A DNA stretch of 6,583 nt from Clostridia bacterium (GTDB taxonomy: Bacteria; Bacillota; Clostridia; Oscillospirales; Acutalibacteraceae), in assembly GCA_900769375.1 (NCBI GenBank), contig CAAGGN010000096.1, forward strand, positions 1 to 6,583, in the 5' to 3' direction. Shown in pieces: positions 1 through 5,587 of this stretch. The position numbers and the translations under genes are program-made. Under the pieces are notes generated by a model. It was not told the origin of the DNA, did no database searches, and was given only the letters and a program-made list of their open reading frames with translations. The first letter of the stretch is position 1. Each line of letters opens with the position of its first letter.

Positions 1-1
1 C

Positions 2-214
2 TCCCCCGCCGTTTCGGTTAAAAATGCCGTTGGCTCGGGCGATAGTACCGTCGCGGGAATTGCGGTAGGAATAAGTCGCGGTCTTTCATTTATAGATGCC
101 GTTAAATTGGGTATGGCGGCAGGCACTGCCAACACTCAATTTGATGAAACGGGTTATGTTTCAAGAGAACTCGTTGATGAATATTTTGGAAGAATAAAAT
201 ATGAACTAATATGA
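2..214 (+). CDS. PfkB/1-phosphofructokinase-family sugar kinase, C-terminal end (5' partial)
   Basis: This is the 3' end of a gene that begins before the window; 70 codons remain before a TGA at 212-214. The fragment carries the second PfkB signature, NAVGSGDSTVAG (fragment residues 8-19). The Asp of GSGD (residue 14) is the catalytic base in this family, and the preceding glycines form the anion hole that stabilises phosphoryl transfer. The following GMAAGTANTQFDETG stretch resembles the 1-phosphofructokinase/tagatose-6-phosphate kinase branch (FruK/LacC) more than ribokinases. Those enzymes use ATP in the cytoplasm to turn fructose-1-phosphate or tagatose-6-phosphate into the bisphosphate that feeds glycolysis. 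The sugar-binding N-terminal half is not visible, so FruK and LacC cannot be separated here and no symbol is given. The gene is followed after two bases by a strong terminator and converges on the GH2 gene. Confidence 0.88.
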   Translation, partial: SPAVSVKNAVGSGDSTVAGIAVGISRGLSFIDAVKLGMAAGTANTQFDETGYVSRELVDEYFGRIKYELI

Positions 215-216
215 TG

Positions 217-246
217 AAAAGCCCTTCGTTTTCACGAAGGGCTTTT
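217..246. terminator. Bidirectional rho-independent terminator shared by sugar kinase and GH2 gene
   Basis: A perfect 13-bp inverted repeat has arms AAAAGCCCTTCGT (217-229) and ACGAAGGGCTTTT (234-246) around a TTTC loop. The arms end in A and T runs, so the RNA from either strand has a GC-rich stem followed by U residues. A further T run lies at 257-262 on the plus strand. It begins two bases after the kinase stop (+) and lies 19 bases beyond the GH2 stop (-), so it can serve both convergent genes. Confidence 0.93.
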
Positions 247-265
247 ATTGTAGTTGTTTTTTAAT

Positions 266-2509
266 TTAAATACCGTATTTTTCGGTTAATTCCTTATACT
301 TTTTAAGGTCAAATGGAGGATAACCGCAAAGATAGTGGTTTATTCCCTTTTCACCGTCTTCAGTTTCCCACTCAAATATGAGCATTTTATGAGCGGAATA
401 ATACATTATTGTACTAAAGAAGGAAGTACTTGAATTTTTAGGCGCATAGAAGTCACCGTCAAAGAGGATTTCCTCGGTTTCGGCATCCTTAATCACACAA
501 TGTCCCTTTATATCCTTAAGGGTATCGTTGCATGCCTTAAAGCCCATTCTCCAGTTTTGAATCTCTCCGCCAATAATGGTAAAGGGCGCTTGGGAACGCT
601 TAATATAATTGTAAGCGATTTTCTTATTGAAATAATAGTCAACTACCGCATCGGACATCTGGGGCCAACCATCAAGAAGGTTCCACCAGATTATACCGCT
701 TTTTTGGGGTCTTCCCGCTCTCATTCTTTCGATAAAGTATTTCTTGGCTTCTGCCTGAGAAATCTGAGAAGCGTAGATATACTCCTCAGGGTCGGTAGGA
801 ACATCGCCGAACAACTGAGCAACCTGCTTATGCATAAGCATTGTACGGTCATCTCTGTTTTCCTGATCAGAGGAATGGAGATTCCATTCTTCATTATCCT
901 GATAGGGCCATACCTTTTCGGGAGTGATAAATTTCTTTATAGATTCAAGAGAAGGACAACCATGATAACCGATTTCACTTATAAAGTGGGATTTATTATT
1001 CTTATAGAAATCGCTCTTGAAGTAATCGCGGGGACCCCAAACGTGATCCTCGGGATTTACAAATCCTTCTTTGCGCTTCTCATAGAATTCTTGAGAATAA
1101 TATGGTGAACTTGCAAGATAGGGTCTTCTGTAATCATTAAGACGTACTGCTTTTGGTAGCACTTCACGAGTAAGTGAATTATCATTGGGGTTCATAAAAC
1201 CAAGATGCAACTGGTCAATTTCGTTATCTCCCGCCCAAAGGATAATACTTGGGTGATTGCGGAGTTTTCTTACAACTGCCGTTGCTTCATCCTCAAGTAA
1301 CTTTTTAAATCTGTCATCCTCAGGATATGAACGGCAAGCCATACCAAAATCCTGCCAAATCATTACGCCGTTTCTATCGCAGAAATCATAGAATTCGTGG
1401 TCCTCGTAAACATTACCGCCCCAACAACGAAGAATATTACACCCAATATCCTTAACGAGCGCAAGAGCTTCGGCGTAACGCTCTTTGTCACGGCTATGGA
1501 AGGCATCGAGAGGTACCCAGTTGGAGCCCTTGCACATAATTTCAACACCGTTTACAAGGAAGCGGAATTTACCGTTTTGACCATCTGTACTTTCGGTTCT
1601 GTCAAGTTCAATGGAACGGATACCGAAGGAAGAGGTTTCTTGGTGGATTAATTCGCCATCACTGTAAATAGAGGCAGTTATATCATAAACATTAGCTTCG
1701 CCGTAACCATAGGGCCACCATTTTTTAGCATTAGGTATACCAATATCACAGCGTTTTGCTTTATATCCTGTTTTGCCGCTATTGGGTATTTTAACGGAAT
1801 GACGGAATTTGCTATCCTCACCGCAACTACCCTCAAAGACCAATTCTATATCCTTAAAATCCGCCCATTTGCATTCAAGTTCAAAAAATACAGCAACCTG
1901 CGAACCCACAGCGTTATAATAAAGCTGATTAAATCTGATTTTATCCCTTACCTCGATTTTCACATCACGCCAAAGACCCGAAGTCACGGCTCTGGGCATA
2001 ATATCCCAACCATAAGTATGAGGAGCGCGGCGAAGGCCTGTTTCTAAAGCGCCGTTAGCCCAAGAAAGCATATTACTTAAGGTATAATTAAGATAATGAT
2101 TTTCAACGCTTGGAGATTTAATATGTACGGTTAAGGTATTCTCCCCGTCCTTAAGATAATCATCAATTAAGAATTCATGGGCAATAAGCATATTTTCGCT
2201 TTCACCGAAAAGCTGACCGTTAAGATAGTATTCTGCAACACAGTCAACACCCTCGAAAACGAGATAAACATTTTCTCTTTCCTCAGGTGCGGTAAAGGTG
2301 CGCTCGTACCACCATTCATAATCTTCGAATTTTTCGGTTTCGGTAATATTCATACCCATAAATAAATCTTCGGGCAGATATCCCGCTTTTGATAAATCCA
2401 GCTGAACAACACCGGGAACGGTAGCAGGAATATTGATTTTATCCTTACCATCGCCTTCTTGACGCTGACCAAATAGATTCCATACTCCGTTTAATGATAT
2501 AGTTTTCAT
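266..2509 (-). CDS. Family GH2 beta-mannosidase-like glycoside hydrolase, cytoplasmic
   Basis: The product is predicted to remove terminal beta-linked mannose from the non-reducing end of oligosaccharides by a retaining mechanism (beta-mannosidase type, EC 3.2.1.25). Domain order is typical: an N-terminal jelly-roll sugar-binding domain (about 1-185, with GVWNL and GVDCVAEYYLNG), an immunoglobulin-like domain (about 190-300), then a TIM barrel (from about 315). In the barrel, CKGSNWVPLDAF (326-337), RCWGGNVYEDHEFYD (361-375) and MIWQDFGMAC (383-392) are beta-mannosidase-like. Predicted acid/base is Glu430 in WAGDNE (425-430); predicted nucleophile is Glu512 in FISEIGYHG (509-517). No signal peptide is visible, so substrate must be imported. 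At 747 residues it is shorter than many family members (about 820-860), mostly through a brief C-terminal domain. The ATG has a strong ribosome site, AAGGGGG, seven bases upstream. The divergent AraC regulator probably controls it. A related GH2 specificity such as exo-glucosaminidase cannot be excluded. Confidence 0.9.
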   Translation of the reverse strand: MKTISLNGVWNLFGQRQEGDGKDKINIPATVPGVVQLDLSKAGYLPEDLFMGMNITETEKFEDYEWWYERTFTAPEERENVYLVFEGVDCVAEYYLNGQLFGESENMLIAHEFLIDDYLKDGENTLTVHIKSPSVENHYLNYTLSNMLSWANGALETGLRRAPHTYGWDIMPRAVTSGLWRDVKIEVRDKIRFNQLYYNAVGSQVAVFFELECKWADFKDIELVFEGSCGEDSKFRHSVKIPNSGKTGYKAKRCDIGIPNAKKWWPYGYGEANVYDITASIYSDGELIHQETSSFGIRSIELDRTESTDGQNGKFRFLVNGVEIMCKGSNWVPLDAFHSRDKERYAEALALVKDIGCNILRCWGGNVYEDHEFYDFCDRNGVMIWQDFGMACRSYPEDDRFKKLLEDEATAVVRKLRNHPSIILWAGDNEIDQLHLGFMNPNDNSLTREVLPKAVRLNDYRRPYLASSPYYSQEFYEKRKEGFVNPEDHVWGPRDYFKSDFYKNNKSHFISEIGYHGCPSLESIKKFITPEKVWPYQDNEEWNLHSSDQENRDDRTMLMHKQVAQLFGDVPTDPEEYIYASQISQAEAKKYFIERMRAGRPQKSGIIWWNLLDGWPQMSDAVVDYYFNKKIAYNYIKRSQAPFTIIGGEIQNWRMGFKACNDTLKDIKGHCVIKDAETEEILFDGDFYAPKNSSTSFFSTIMYYSAHKMLIFEWETEDGEKGINHYLCGYPPFDLKKYKELTEKYGI

Positions 2510-2539
2510 AAAAGTGCCCCCTTTTAATTCCTTACTTTT

Positions 2540-2567
2540 ATTTTACTTGTTATTAGCAAAATTGCAA
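2540..2567 (-). promoter_or_regulatory. Predicted sigma-A-type promoter of the GH2 gene
   Basis: On the minus strand, TTGCAA (2567-2562, four of six bases of TTGACA) is followed after 16 bases by TAAAAT (2545-2540, five of six of TATAAT). Transcription would start near 2533, leaving a leader of about 24 bases that contains the ribosome site. The weak -35 box suits a promoter that needs an activator, and a CGGTTTTT box (minus strand 2579-2572) lies directly upstream, where a class II AraC activator would bind. This is read by eye only. Confidence 0.5.
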
Positions 2568-2592
2568 GATCAAAAACCGCCGTTTTCTTCAC

Positions 2593-2616
2593 TTTTTTCG
2601 GTTATTGCCGAAAAAA
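2593..2616. repeat. Perfect 9+9 inverted repeat in the divergent control region, candidate operator
   Basis: Arms TTTTTTCGG (2593-2601) and CCGAAAAAA (2608-2616) flank the six-base spacer TTATTG. The left arm continues as TTTTTTCGGTT, and the same 11 bases recur in direct orientation at 2629-2639, offset by 36 bases. A reverse copy of CGGTTTTT lies at 2579-2572. The repeat covers the place where a -35 box for the TATAAT at 2622-2627 would be, and it sits upstream of the GH2 promoter, so a protein bound here could act on both genes. As RNA the stem would be weak (three G-C pairs), so a DNA-binding site is more likely than a terminator. That it binds the neighbouring AraC protein is inference. 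Confidence 0.5.
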
Positions 2617-2621
2617 TCGTA

Positions 2622-2670
2622 TATAATGTTTTTTCGGTTTTTATTGATTTTTTAAAATAAATAGTATAAA
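2622..2670 (+). promoter_or_regulatory. Predicted promoter region of the araC-type regulator (two candidate -10 boxes)
   Basis: A perfect TATAAT lies at 2622-2627, but the sequence 17 bases upstream (CGGTTA, 2599-2604) is not a -35 box; it lies inside the inverted repeat, so this promoter would depend on or be blocked by a bound regulator. A second candidate is TTGATT (2644-2649) with TATAAA (2665-2670) at a short 15-base spacing, which would start transcription only about 12 bases before the ATG. I cannot choose between them from sequence alone. Confidence 0.4.
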
Positions 2671-2688
2671 ATTATTTGTGGTGATATT

Positions 2689-3525
2689 ATGAAGACATCC
2701 AAATTCGGTAAGAAAATGGCGCAAATGAACCGTCCTCTTATTCTAAATGAGGACCATATTGACATATCCACCCATCATTCCAAGGGATTTCATACCCATT
2801 GGCATCGGTATTTTGAGATAGAAATCGTTACCTCAGGGAGAGGCATTCACAATCTTAACGGTGTTGAAACTCCTATTCAAAAAGGCAGTATATATCTTTT
2901 GGGGCCTACTGATTTTCACGGAATATATGCGCCTACAGGTATTTCTATGATAAATATATCCTTCGACGAGGAAATGCTTTCGGATGAAATTCTATCCTTC
3001 CTTATTTCATCCGCGCCAAAAAAGACCTACGAGCTTAATGACGAAGAATATAACCGCATTATTATGGCGACTAAGCTTTTGCAGTATGAATGTGAAAGCG
3101 GTGGTGAATGCAAAAAACAACTTTGCCAATATATTTTAAGCTTTTTCACCAAGAACATGAACATAGAAAATATGGATTATATTAACCATGCTCAGCTTTC
3201 AGGCATCAGAAAATCCATACTTTATCTCGAAATGCATTTCAGAGAAAAGCTTACTTTGGAAACCCTCGCAAAGCAAGCAGGCTTTAACACTACATATTTT
3301 AGCGAGCTTTTTAAAAATGTTACGGGAGAGACCTATGTTGACCGATTAAATAACCTTCGTTCCGGGTATGCAAGTATGCTTCTTTCGGGAGGTTTTTCGG
3401 TTAATGATGCCTGTTTTATGTCGGGCTTCGGTTCCCTTTCAAACTTCCTATCGGTTTTCAAAAACCGATACGGCGTGACACCCGGTGAATATAAGCTTAA
3501 ACACACAAAAAAGCAGAGCGATTAG
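2689..3525 (+). CDS. AraC-family transcriptional regulator with N-terminal cupin sensor
   Basis: A 278-residue cytoplasmic regulator of the usual AraC sugar-sensor size. Residues about 20-95 form a cupin-like ligand pocket, with the histidine-rich HTHWHRYFEIEIV (35-47), a GSIYLLGPTDFHG segment (66-78) and further beta strands. Residues about 170-270 are the paired helix-turn-helix DNA-binding domain: first helix pair at LTLETLAKQAGFNTTYFSELFK (188-209), second around FSVNDACFMSGFGSLSNFLSVFK (236-258), ending in the family signature YGVTPGEYK (261-269). The ATG is preceded by GGTGAT at 2680-2685, a usable ribosome site at rather short spacing. It is transcribed away from the GH2 gene across a 179-base control region, the common arrangement for a regulator and its target. 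Its effector is probably a sugar related to the GH2 substrate or product; that is inference. The stop codon lies in the following terminator. A palindrome inside the gene is listed separately. Confidence 0.93.
   Translation: MKTSKFGKKMAQMNRPLILNEDHIDISTHHSKGFHTHWHRYFEIEIVTSGRGIHNLNGVETPIQKGSIYLLGPTDFHGIYAPTGISMINISFDEEMLSDEILSFLISSAPKKTYELNDEEYNRIIMATKLLQYECESGGECKKQLCQYILSFFTKNMNIENMDYINHAQLSGIRKSILYLEMHFREKLTLETLAKQAGFNTTYFSELFKNVTGETYVDRLNNLRSGYASMLLSGGFSVNDACFMSGFGSLSNFLSVFKNRYGVTPGEYKLKHTKKQSD
3449..3470. repeat. Perfect 10+10 palindrome inside the regulator gene
   Basis: Arms TATCGGTTTT (3449-3458) and AAAACCGATA (3461-3470) are exact reverse complements separated only by CA. The sequence codes for the conserved end of the second helix-turn-helix (S-V-F-K-N-R-Y). 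The arm contains TCGGTTTT, which also occurs in the repeat at 2633-2640 of the upstream control region. It may be an internal binding site or a chance result of coding for the conserved F-K-x-R segment. Confidence 0.4.
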
Positions 3526-3535
3526 CTCTGCTTTT
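3509..3535. terminator. Bidirectional terminator shared by the regulator and the small membrane protein gene
   Basis: A perfect 11-bp stem has arms AAAAGCAGAGC (3509-3519) and GCTCTGCTTTT (3525-3535) with a five-base loop. Plus-strand RNA ends in TTTTCTT and minus-strand RNA in a run of six T (complement of 3507-3512). The regulator's last codons and its TAG (3523-3525) lie in the hairpin, and the minus-strand gene stops at 3537, one base beyond it. The two convergent genes are only 11 bases apart, so one hairpin appears to end both. Confidence 0.92.
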
Positions 3536-3536
3536 C

Positions 3537-3941
3537 TTATATATATTTCCTATTTTTATCTTTATTAACACCTGATATACCGCCTATAAGCGAGGCGAGG
3601 GTTACTATAATCAGGCGAAAAACCGTAGTGAATCCGCCGCCGTTATCGTCGAAAACAAGGGCAAAGAGAGTAACCACACAGAAGAACAAAAGGCCCATAA
3701 TAAGCCCGGTAATATAACCTTTTTTCCCTATCTTTTTAGCCGAATAACACGCCGCGAAGAAGGCGCCGAGCGACAGAGCTACCGTAGCAAAGGCGGGAGC
3801 ATAAATTCTATCCATTTCCAAAAACAAAATAACCGCCGAAAAAATCGCCACAGAAACCACGGTTACAATAATCCCTAAAACTGCTCCCCATAAATAATGT
3901 TTCCAATTAAAACCCGTATCCGCCGAAAAATCCTTTTTCAT
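3537..3941 (-). CDS. Small four-helix membrane protein, TIGR04086-like
   Basis: A 134-residue protein of unknown function with a short charged N-terminus and four predicted membrane helices at about 16-41, 46-67, 75-97 and 104-124, ending in a basic tail (NKDKNRK). A positive loop, SAKKIGKKGYITGLIMGLLFF (67-87), joins helices 2 and 3. That loop, the size and the position after yajC resemble the putative membrane protein family TIGR04086 of Clostridia; I assign this from memory of the family, not from a search. No catalytic motif is evident. An acidic-glycine loop (FDDNGGG, 97-103) precedes the last helix. The ATG has a strong ribosome site, GGAGGG (3954-3949, minus strand), seven bases upstream, but this site forms the 3' arm of a terminator-like hairpin. 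No convincing separate promoter is visible, so expression probably depends on read-through from yajC. Confidence 0.8.
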   Translation of the reverse strand: MKKDFSADTGFNWKHYLWGAVLGIIVTVVSVAIFSAVILFLEMDRIYAPAFATVALSLGAFFAACYSAKKIGKKGYITGLIMGLLFFCVVTLFALVFDDNGGGFTTVFRLIIVTLASLIGGISGVNKDKNRKYI

Positions 3942-3976
3942 AAAAAATCCCTCCGTAATAAATATATTACGAAGGG
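3942..3976 (-). terminator. Terminator-like hairpin after yajC that contains the next gene's ribosome binding site
   Basis: On the minus strand, CCCTTCGTAATA (3976-3965), loop TATT, then TATTACGGAGGG (3960-3949) form a 12-pair stem with one G-U pair, followed by A and six T (3947-3942), which has the form of a rho-independent terminator. It begins 13 bases beyond the yajC stop. The GGAGGG that ends the stem is the Shine-Dalgarno sequence of the small membrane protein, and the T run directly precedes its ATG. The hairpin should therefore both stop most yajC transcripts and hide the ribosome site in those that read through. On the plus strand the same repeat is followed by AAATTTTTATT, so it may also stop antisense transcripts. 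Confidence 0.75.
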
Positions 3977-3989
3977 AAATTTTTATTAC

Positions 3990-4340
3990 TTATTTTGCAA
4001 CATCATCGTGAACGGTTAAGTTCTGCTGAAGGGCCCAACGGGCAATGGTCATTTTGCTATGGTCGCTTTTTGATTCGATAACAATGGTATCTTCTTTAAG
4101 AGAAATTACTCTGCCATAGATACCGCCGATGGTAACTATCTCATCGCCAACCTGCAAACTATCGCGCATCTTCTGCTCTTCCTTTTGCTTTTTGCGCTGA
4201 GGACGGATAATCATAAAGTACATAAGCGCAAAAATAAGGATTAATGGAAGAAGTGACATAAGCAAACCGGCTGCGCCGCCTTGAGTGGTAGTATCGCCTG
4301 CTGCCTGAGCTGCGTCAAGAAGAAAATAGTTAAAATTCAT
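3990..4340 (-). CDS. yajC: YajC, Sec translocase accessory subunit
   Basis: A 116-residue single-span membrane protein that associates with the SecDF part of the protein-export translocase. After a short N-terminus with an Ala/Gly/Thr-rich stretch (10-25), one hydrophobic helix spans about 26-45. It is followed by the family hallmark MIIRPQRKKQKE (43-54), a charged cytoplasmic linker, and the conserved small domain LQVGDEIVTIGGIYGRVISL (62-81). Length is normal for the family. The start is set at the ATG at 4340 because GGAGGT lies nine bases upstream. A longer reading frame from a TTG at 4367 is rejected: it has no ribosome site and coincides with the predicted transcription start. The gene lies 83 bases after tgt, has its own likely promoter, and no terminator separates it from tgt, so it can be read both alone and with queA-tgt. 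Confidence 0.95.
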   Translation of the reverse strand: MNFNYFLLDAAQAAGDTTTQGGAAGLLMSLLPLILIFALMYFMIIRPQRKKQKEEQKMRDSLQVGDEIVTIGGIYGRVISLKEDTIVIESKSDHSKMTIARWALQQNLTVHDDVAK

Positions 4341-4349
4341 AAGATTTAA

Positions 4350-4355
4350 ACCTCC
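4350..4355 (-). promoter_or_regulatory. Ribosome binding site that fixes the yajC start
   Basis: GGAGGT on the minus strand, an exact match to the anti-Shine-Dalgarno core, is nine bases before the ATG at 4340. It lies inside the longer reading frame that opens at the TTG at 4367, which argues against that upstream start. Confidence 0.85.
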
Positions 4356-4372
4356 AAAATATTTCAAGTAGT

Positions 4373-4401
4373 ATTATACAGAATATCCCATATAAATGCA
4401 A
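4373..4401 (-). promoter_or_regulatory. Predicted sigma-A-type promoter of yajC
   Basis: On the minus strand TTGCAT (4401-4396) is followed after exactly 17 bases by a perfect TATAAT (4378-4373). Transcription would begin near 4366, about 25 bases before the yajC ATG. The -35 box matches only in its TTG, but the -10 box and spacing are ideal. It lies in the gap between tgt and yajC, so yajC and possibly the membrane protein gene can be expressed independently of queA-tgt. Confidence 0.6.
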
Positions 4402-4423
4402 GGGAAAATTTGCAAATAATATT

Positions 4424-5554
4424 TTAAATTCGCTTGCCGAGGACTTTTTCCTTTTCGGCCTTAAACTCTGCAAATCTATCCTCATCTATGGCCTTGCGGA
4501 TATCCTCCATAAGATGATTATAAAACCATAGGTTATGCATAACGGTAAGGCGCTGGGAAAGCATCTCCCCTGCCTTTAAAAGATGGCGGATATATGCTTT
4601 GCTATACTGACGGCAAACGGGGCAATCACATTCATCGTCAATAGGCGTCATATCATACTCGTATTTACTATTATTTATATTTATTATACCCTTCGAGGTG
4701 AAAAGATGACCGTGACGGGCGTTTCGGCTTGGCATAACGCAATCAAAAAGGTCTACTCCCCTTTCCACCGCATTAAGAATATTAAGGGGTGTGCCAACAC
4801 CCATAAGATATCTGATTTTATCCTTAGGCATAATAGGGGTTACATTTTCGATTACATCATACATAACCTCGGTGGGCTCACCGACAGCAAGACCGCCTAT
4901 GGCATAACCGTCCAAATCAAGCTCGGCGATTTGCTTCATATGCTCTTTTCTAAGGTCGTTAAAGGTGCAACCTTGGTTTATACCGAATAGCATTTGCTCA
5001 CGGTTTATGGTTGTTTCGAGGGAATTAAGTTCCTGCATTTTATCCTTGCAACGCTTAAGCCAACGGGTTGTACGCTCGCAGGATGCCTTTGAATAGGCAT
5101 GGGTTGCGGGATTTTCAACACATTCATCAAAGGCCATAGCGATGGTTGAGCCCAAGTTTGACTGAATTTGCATACTCTCCTCGGGACCCATAAAAATCTT
5201 TTTGCCATCAATATGGCTTGAAAAGGTAACGCCCTCTTCTTCTATTTTGCGAAGCTTTGCAAGGGAAAACACTTGAAAGCCGCCGCTATCGGTTAGGATG
5301 GGGCCGTCCCAAGTGGTAAACTTATGAAGACCACCGCAATCGCGCACGACGGTATCACCCGGACGAACGTGAAGATGATAGGTATTTGAAAGCATAACCT
5401 GACAACCGAGGGCCTTTAAATCCTCGGCAGAAACCGCTCCCTTTATTGCTCCCGCAGTTGCAACATTCATAAAAGCGGGGGTTTGCACGGTGCCTCTATT
5501 AGTGACAAATTCACCTCTACGGGCGCCGCCGTTTTCTTTAATTAGTTTAAACAT
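4424..5554 (-). CDS. tgt: tRNA-guanine transglycosylase (queuine tRNA-ribosyltransferase)
   Basis: This enzyme (EC 2.4.2.29) exchanges guanine-34 in the anticodon of GUN tRNAs (Asp, Asn, His, Tyr) for preQ1, in the cytoplasm. The 376-residue TIM-barrel protein is full length. Matching to the well-studied Zymomonas enzyme gives the acid/base Asp89 in TDSGGFQVFSL (88-98), base-binding Asp143 in AFDEC (141-145), GGLAVGE (220-226), nucleophile Asp271 in FDCVMPSRNARHG (270-282), and a complete zinc site, Cys309, Cys311, Cys314 and His340. Cys145 and Val224 are the residues usual in preQ1-using bacterial enzymes rather than queuine-using eukaryotic ones. The ATG has AGGAG five bases upstream (5564-5560). 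It lies 33 bases after queA, which acts on its product, so the two are almost certainly cotranscribed. No terminator is seen before yajC. Confidence 0.98.
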   Translation of the reverse strand: MFKLIKENGGARRGEFVTNRGTVQTPAFMNVATAGAIKGAVSAEDLKALGCQVMLSNTYHLHVRPGDTVVRDCGGLHKFTTWDGPILTDSGGFQVFSLAKLRKIEEEGVTFSSHIDGKKIFMGPEESMQIQSNLGSTIAMAFDECVENPATHAYSKASCERTTRWLKRCKDKMQELNSLETTINREQMLFGINQGCTFNDLRKEHMKQIAELDLDGYAIGGLAVGEPTEVMYDVIENVTPIMPKDKIRYLMGVGTPLNILNAVERGVDLFDCVMPSRNARHGHLFTSKGIININNSKYEYDMTPIDDECDCPVCRQYSKAYIRHLLKAGEMLSQRLTVMHNLWFYNHLMEDIRKAIDEDRFAEFKAEKEKVLGKRI

Positions 5555-5587
5555 AGTATCTCCTGTAAATCCTTACATTTAGTTGAT

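Noticed and set aside
278..289. Further copies of TTTTTCGGTT, here and near 2328 and 3394, as extra operator sites
   Set aside because: Each lies in coding sequence where common codons (for example for T-E-K or F-S-V) produce it, and none is part of an inverted repeat or close to a promoter.
500..1108. A 202-codon open frame on the plus strand opposite the GH2 gene
   Set aside because: It is fully antisense to the conserved GH2 C-terminal half, has no ribosome binding site, and its translation shows no family resemblance. It is a shadow of the real gene, as are the smaller plus-strand frames at 1397-1651, 1799-2047 and 2177-2365 and the minus-strand frame at 1363-1548.
3942..3989. A SCIFF-type six-cysteine peptide gene near the TIGR04086-like protein, which I recall as a neighbour in some Clostridia
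   Set aside because: No short cysteine-rich reading frame with a ribosome site is present here or on the other side, where the convergent regulator begins 11 bases away.
4341..4367. Longer yajC beginning at the TTG at 4367
   Set aside because: There is no ribosome site before it, the exact GGAGGT inside this stretch points to the ATG at 4340, and the predicted transcription start is at about 4366.
4583..4990. Plus-strand open frame of 135 codons opposite tgt, and minus-strand frame at 5005-5211
   Set aside because: Both lie within the highly conserved tgt coding sequence in other frames and have no supporting start signals.
5555..5587. A terminator, promoter or small gene between queA and tgt
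   Set aside because: The 33-base gap holds only the tgt ribosome site; there is no hairpin with a T run and no room for a separate gene.
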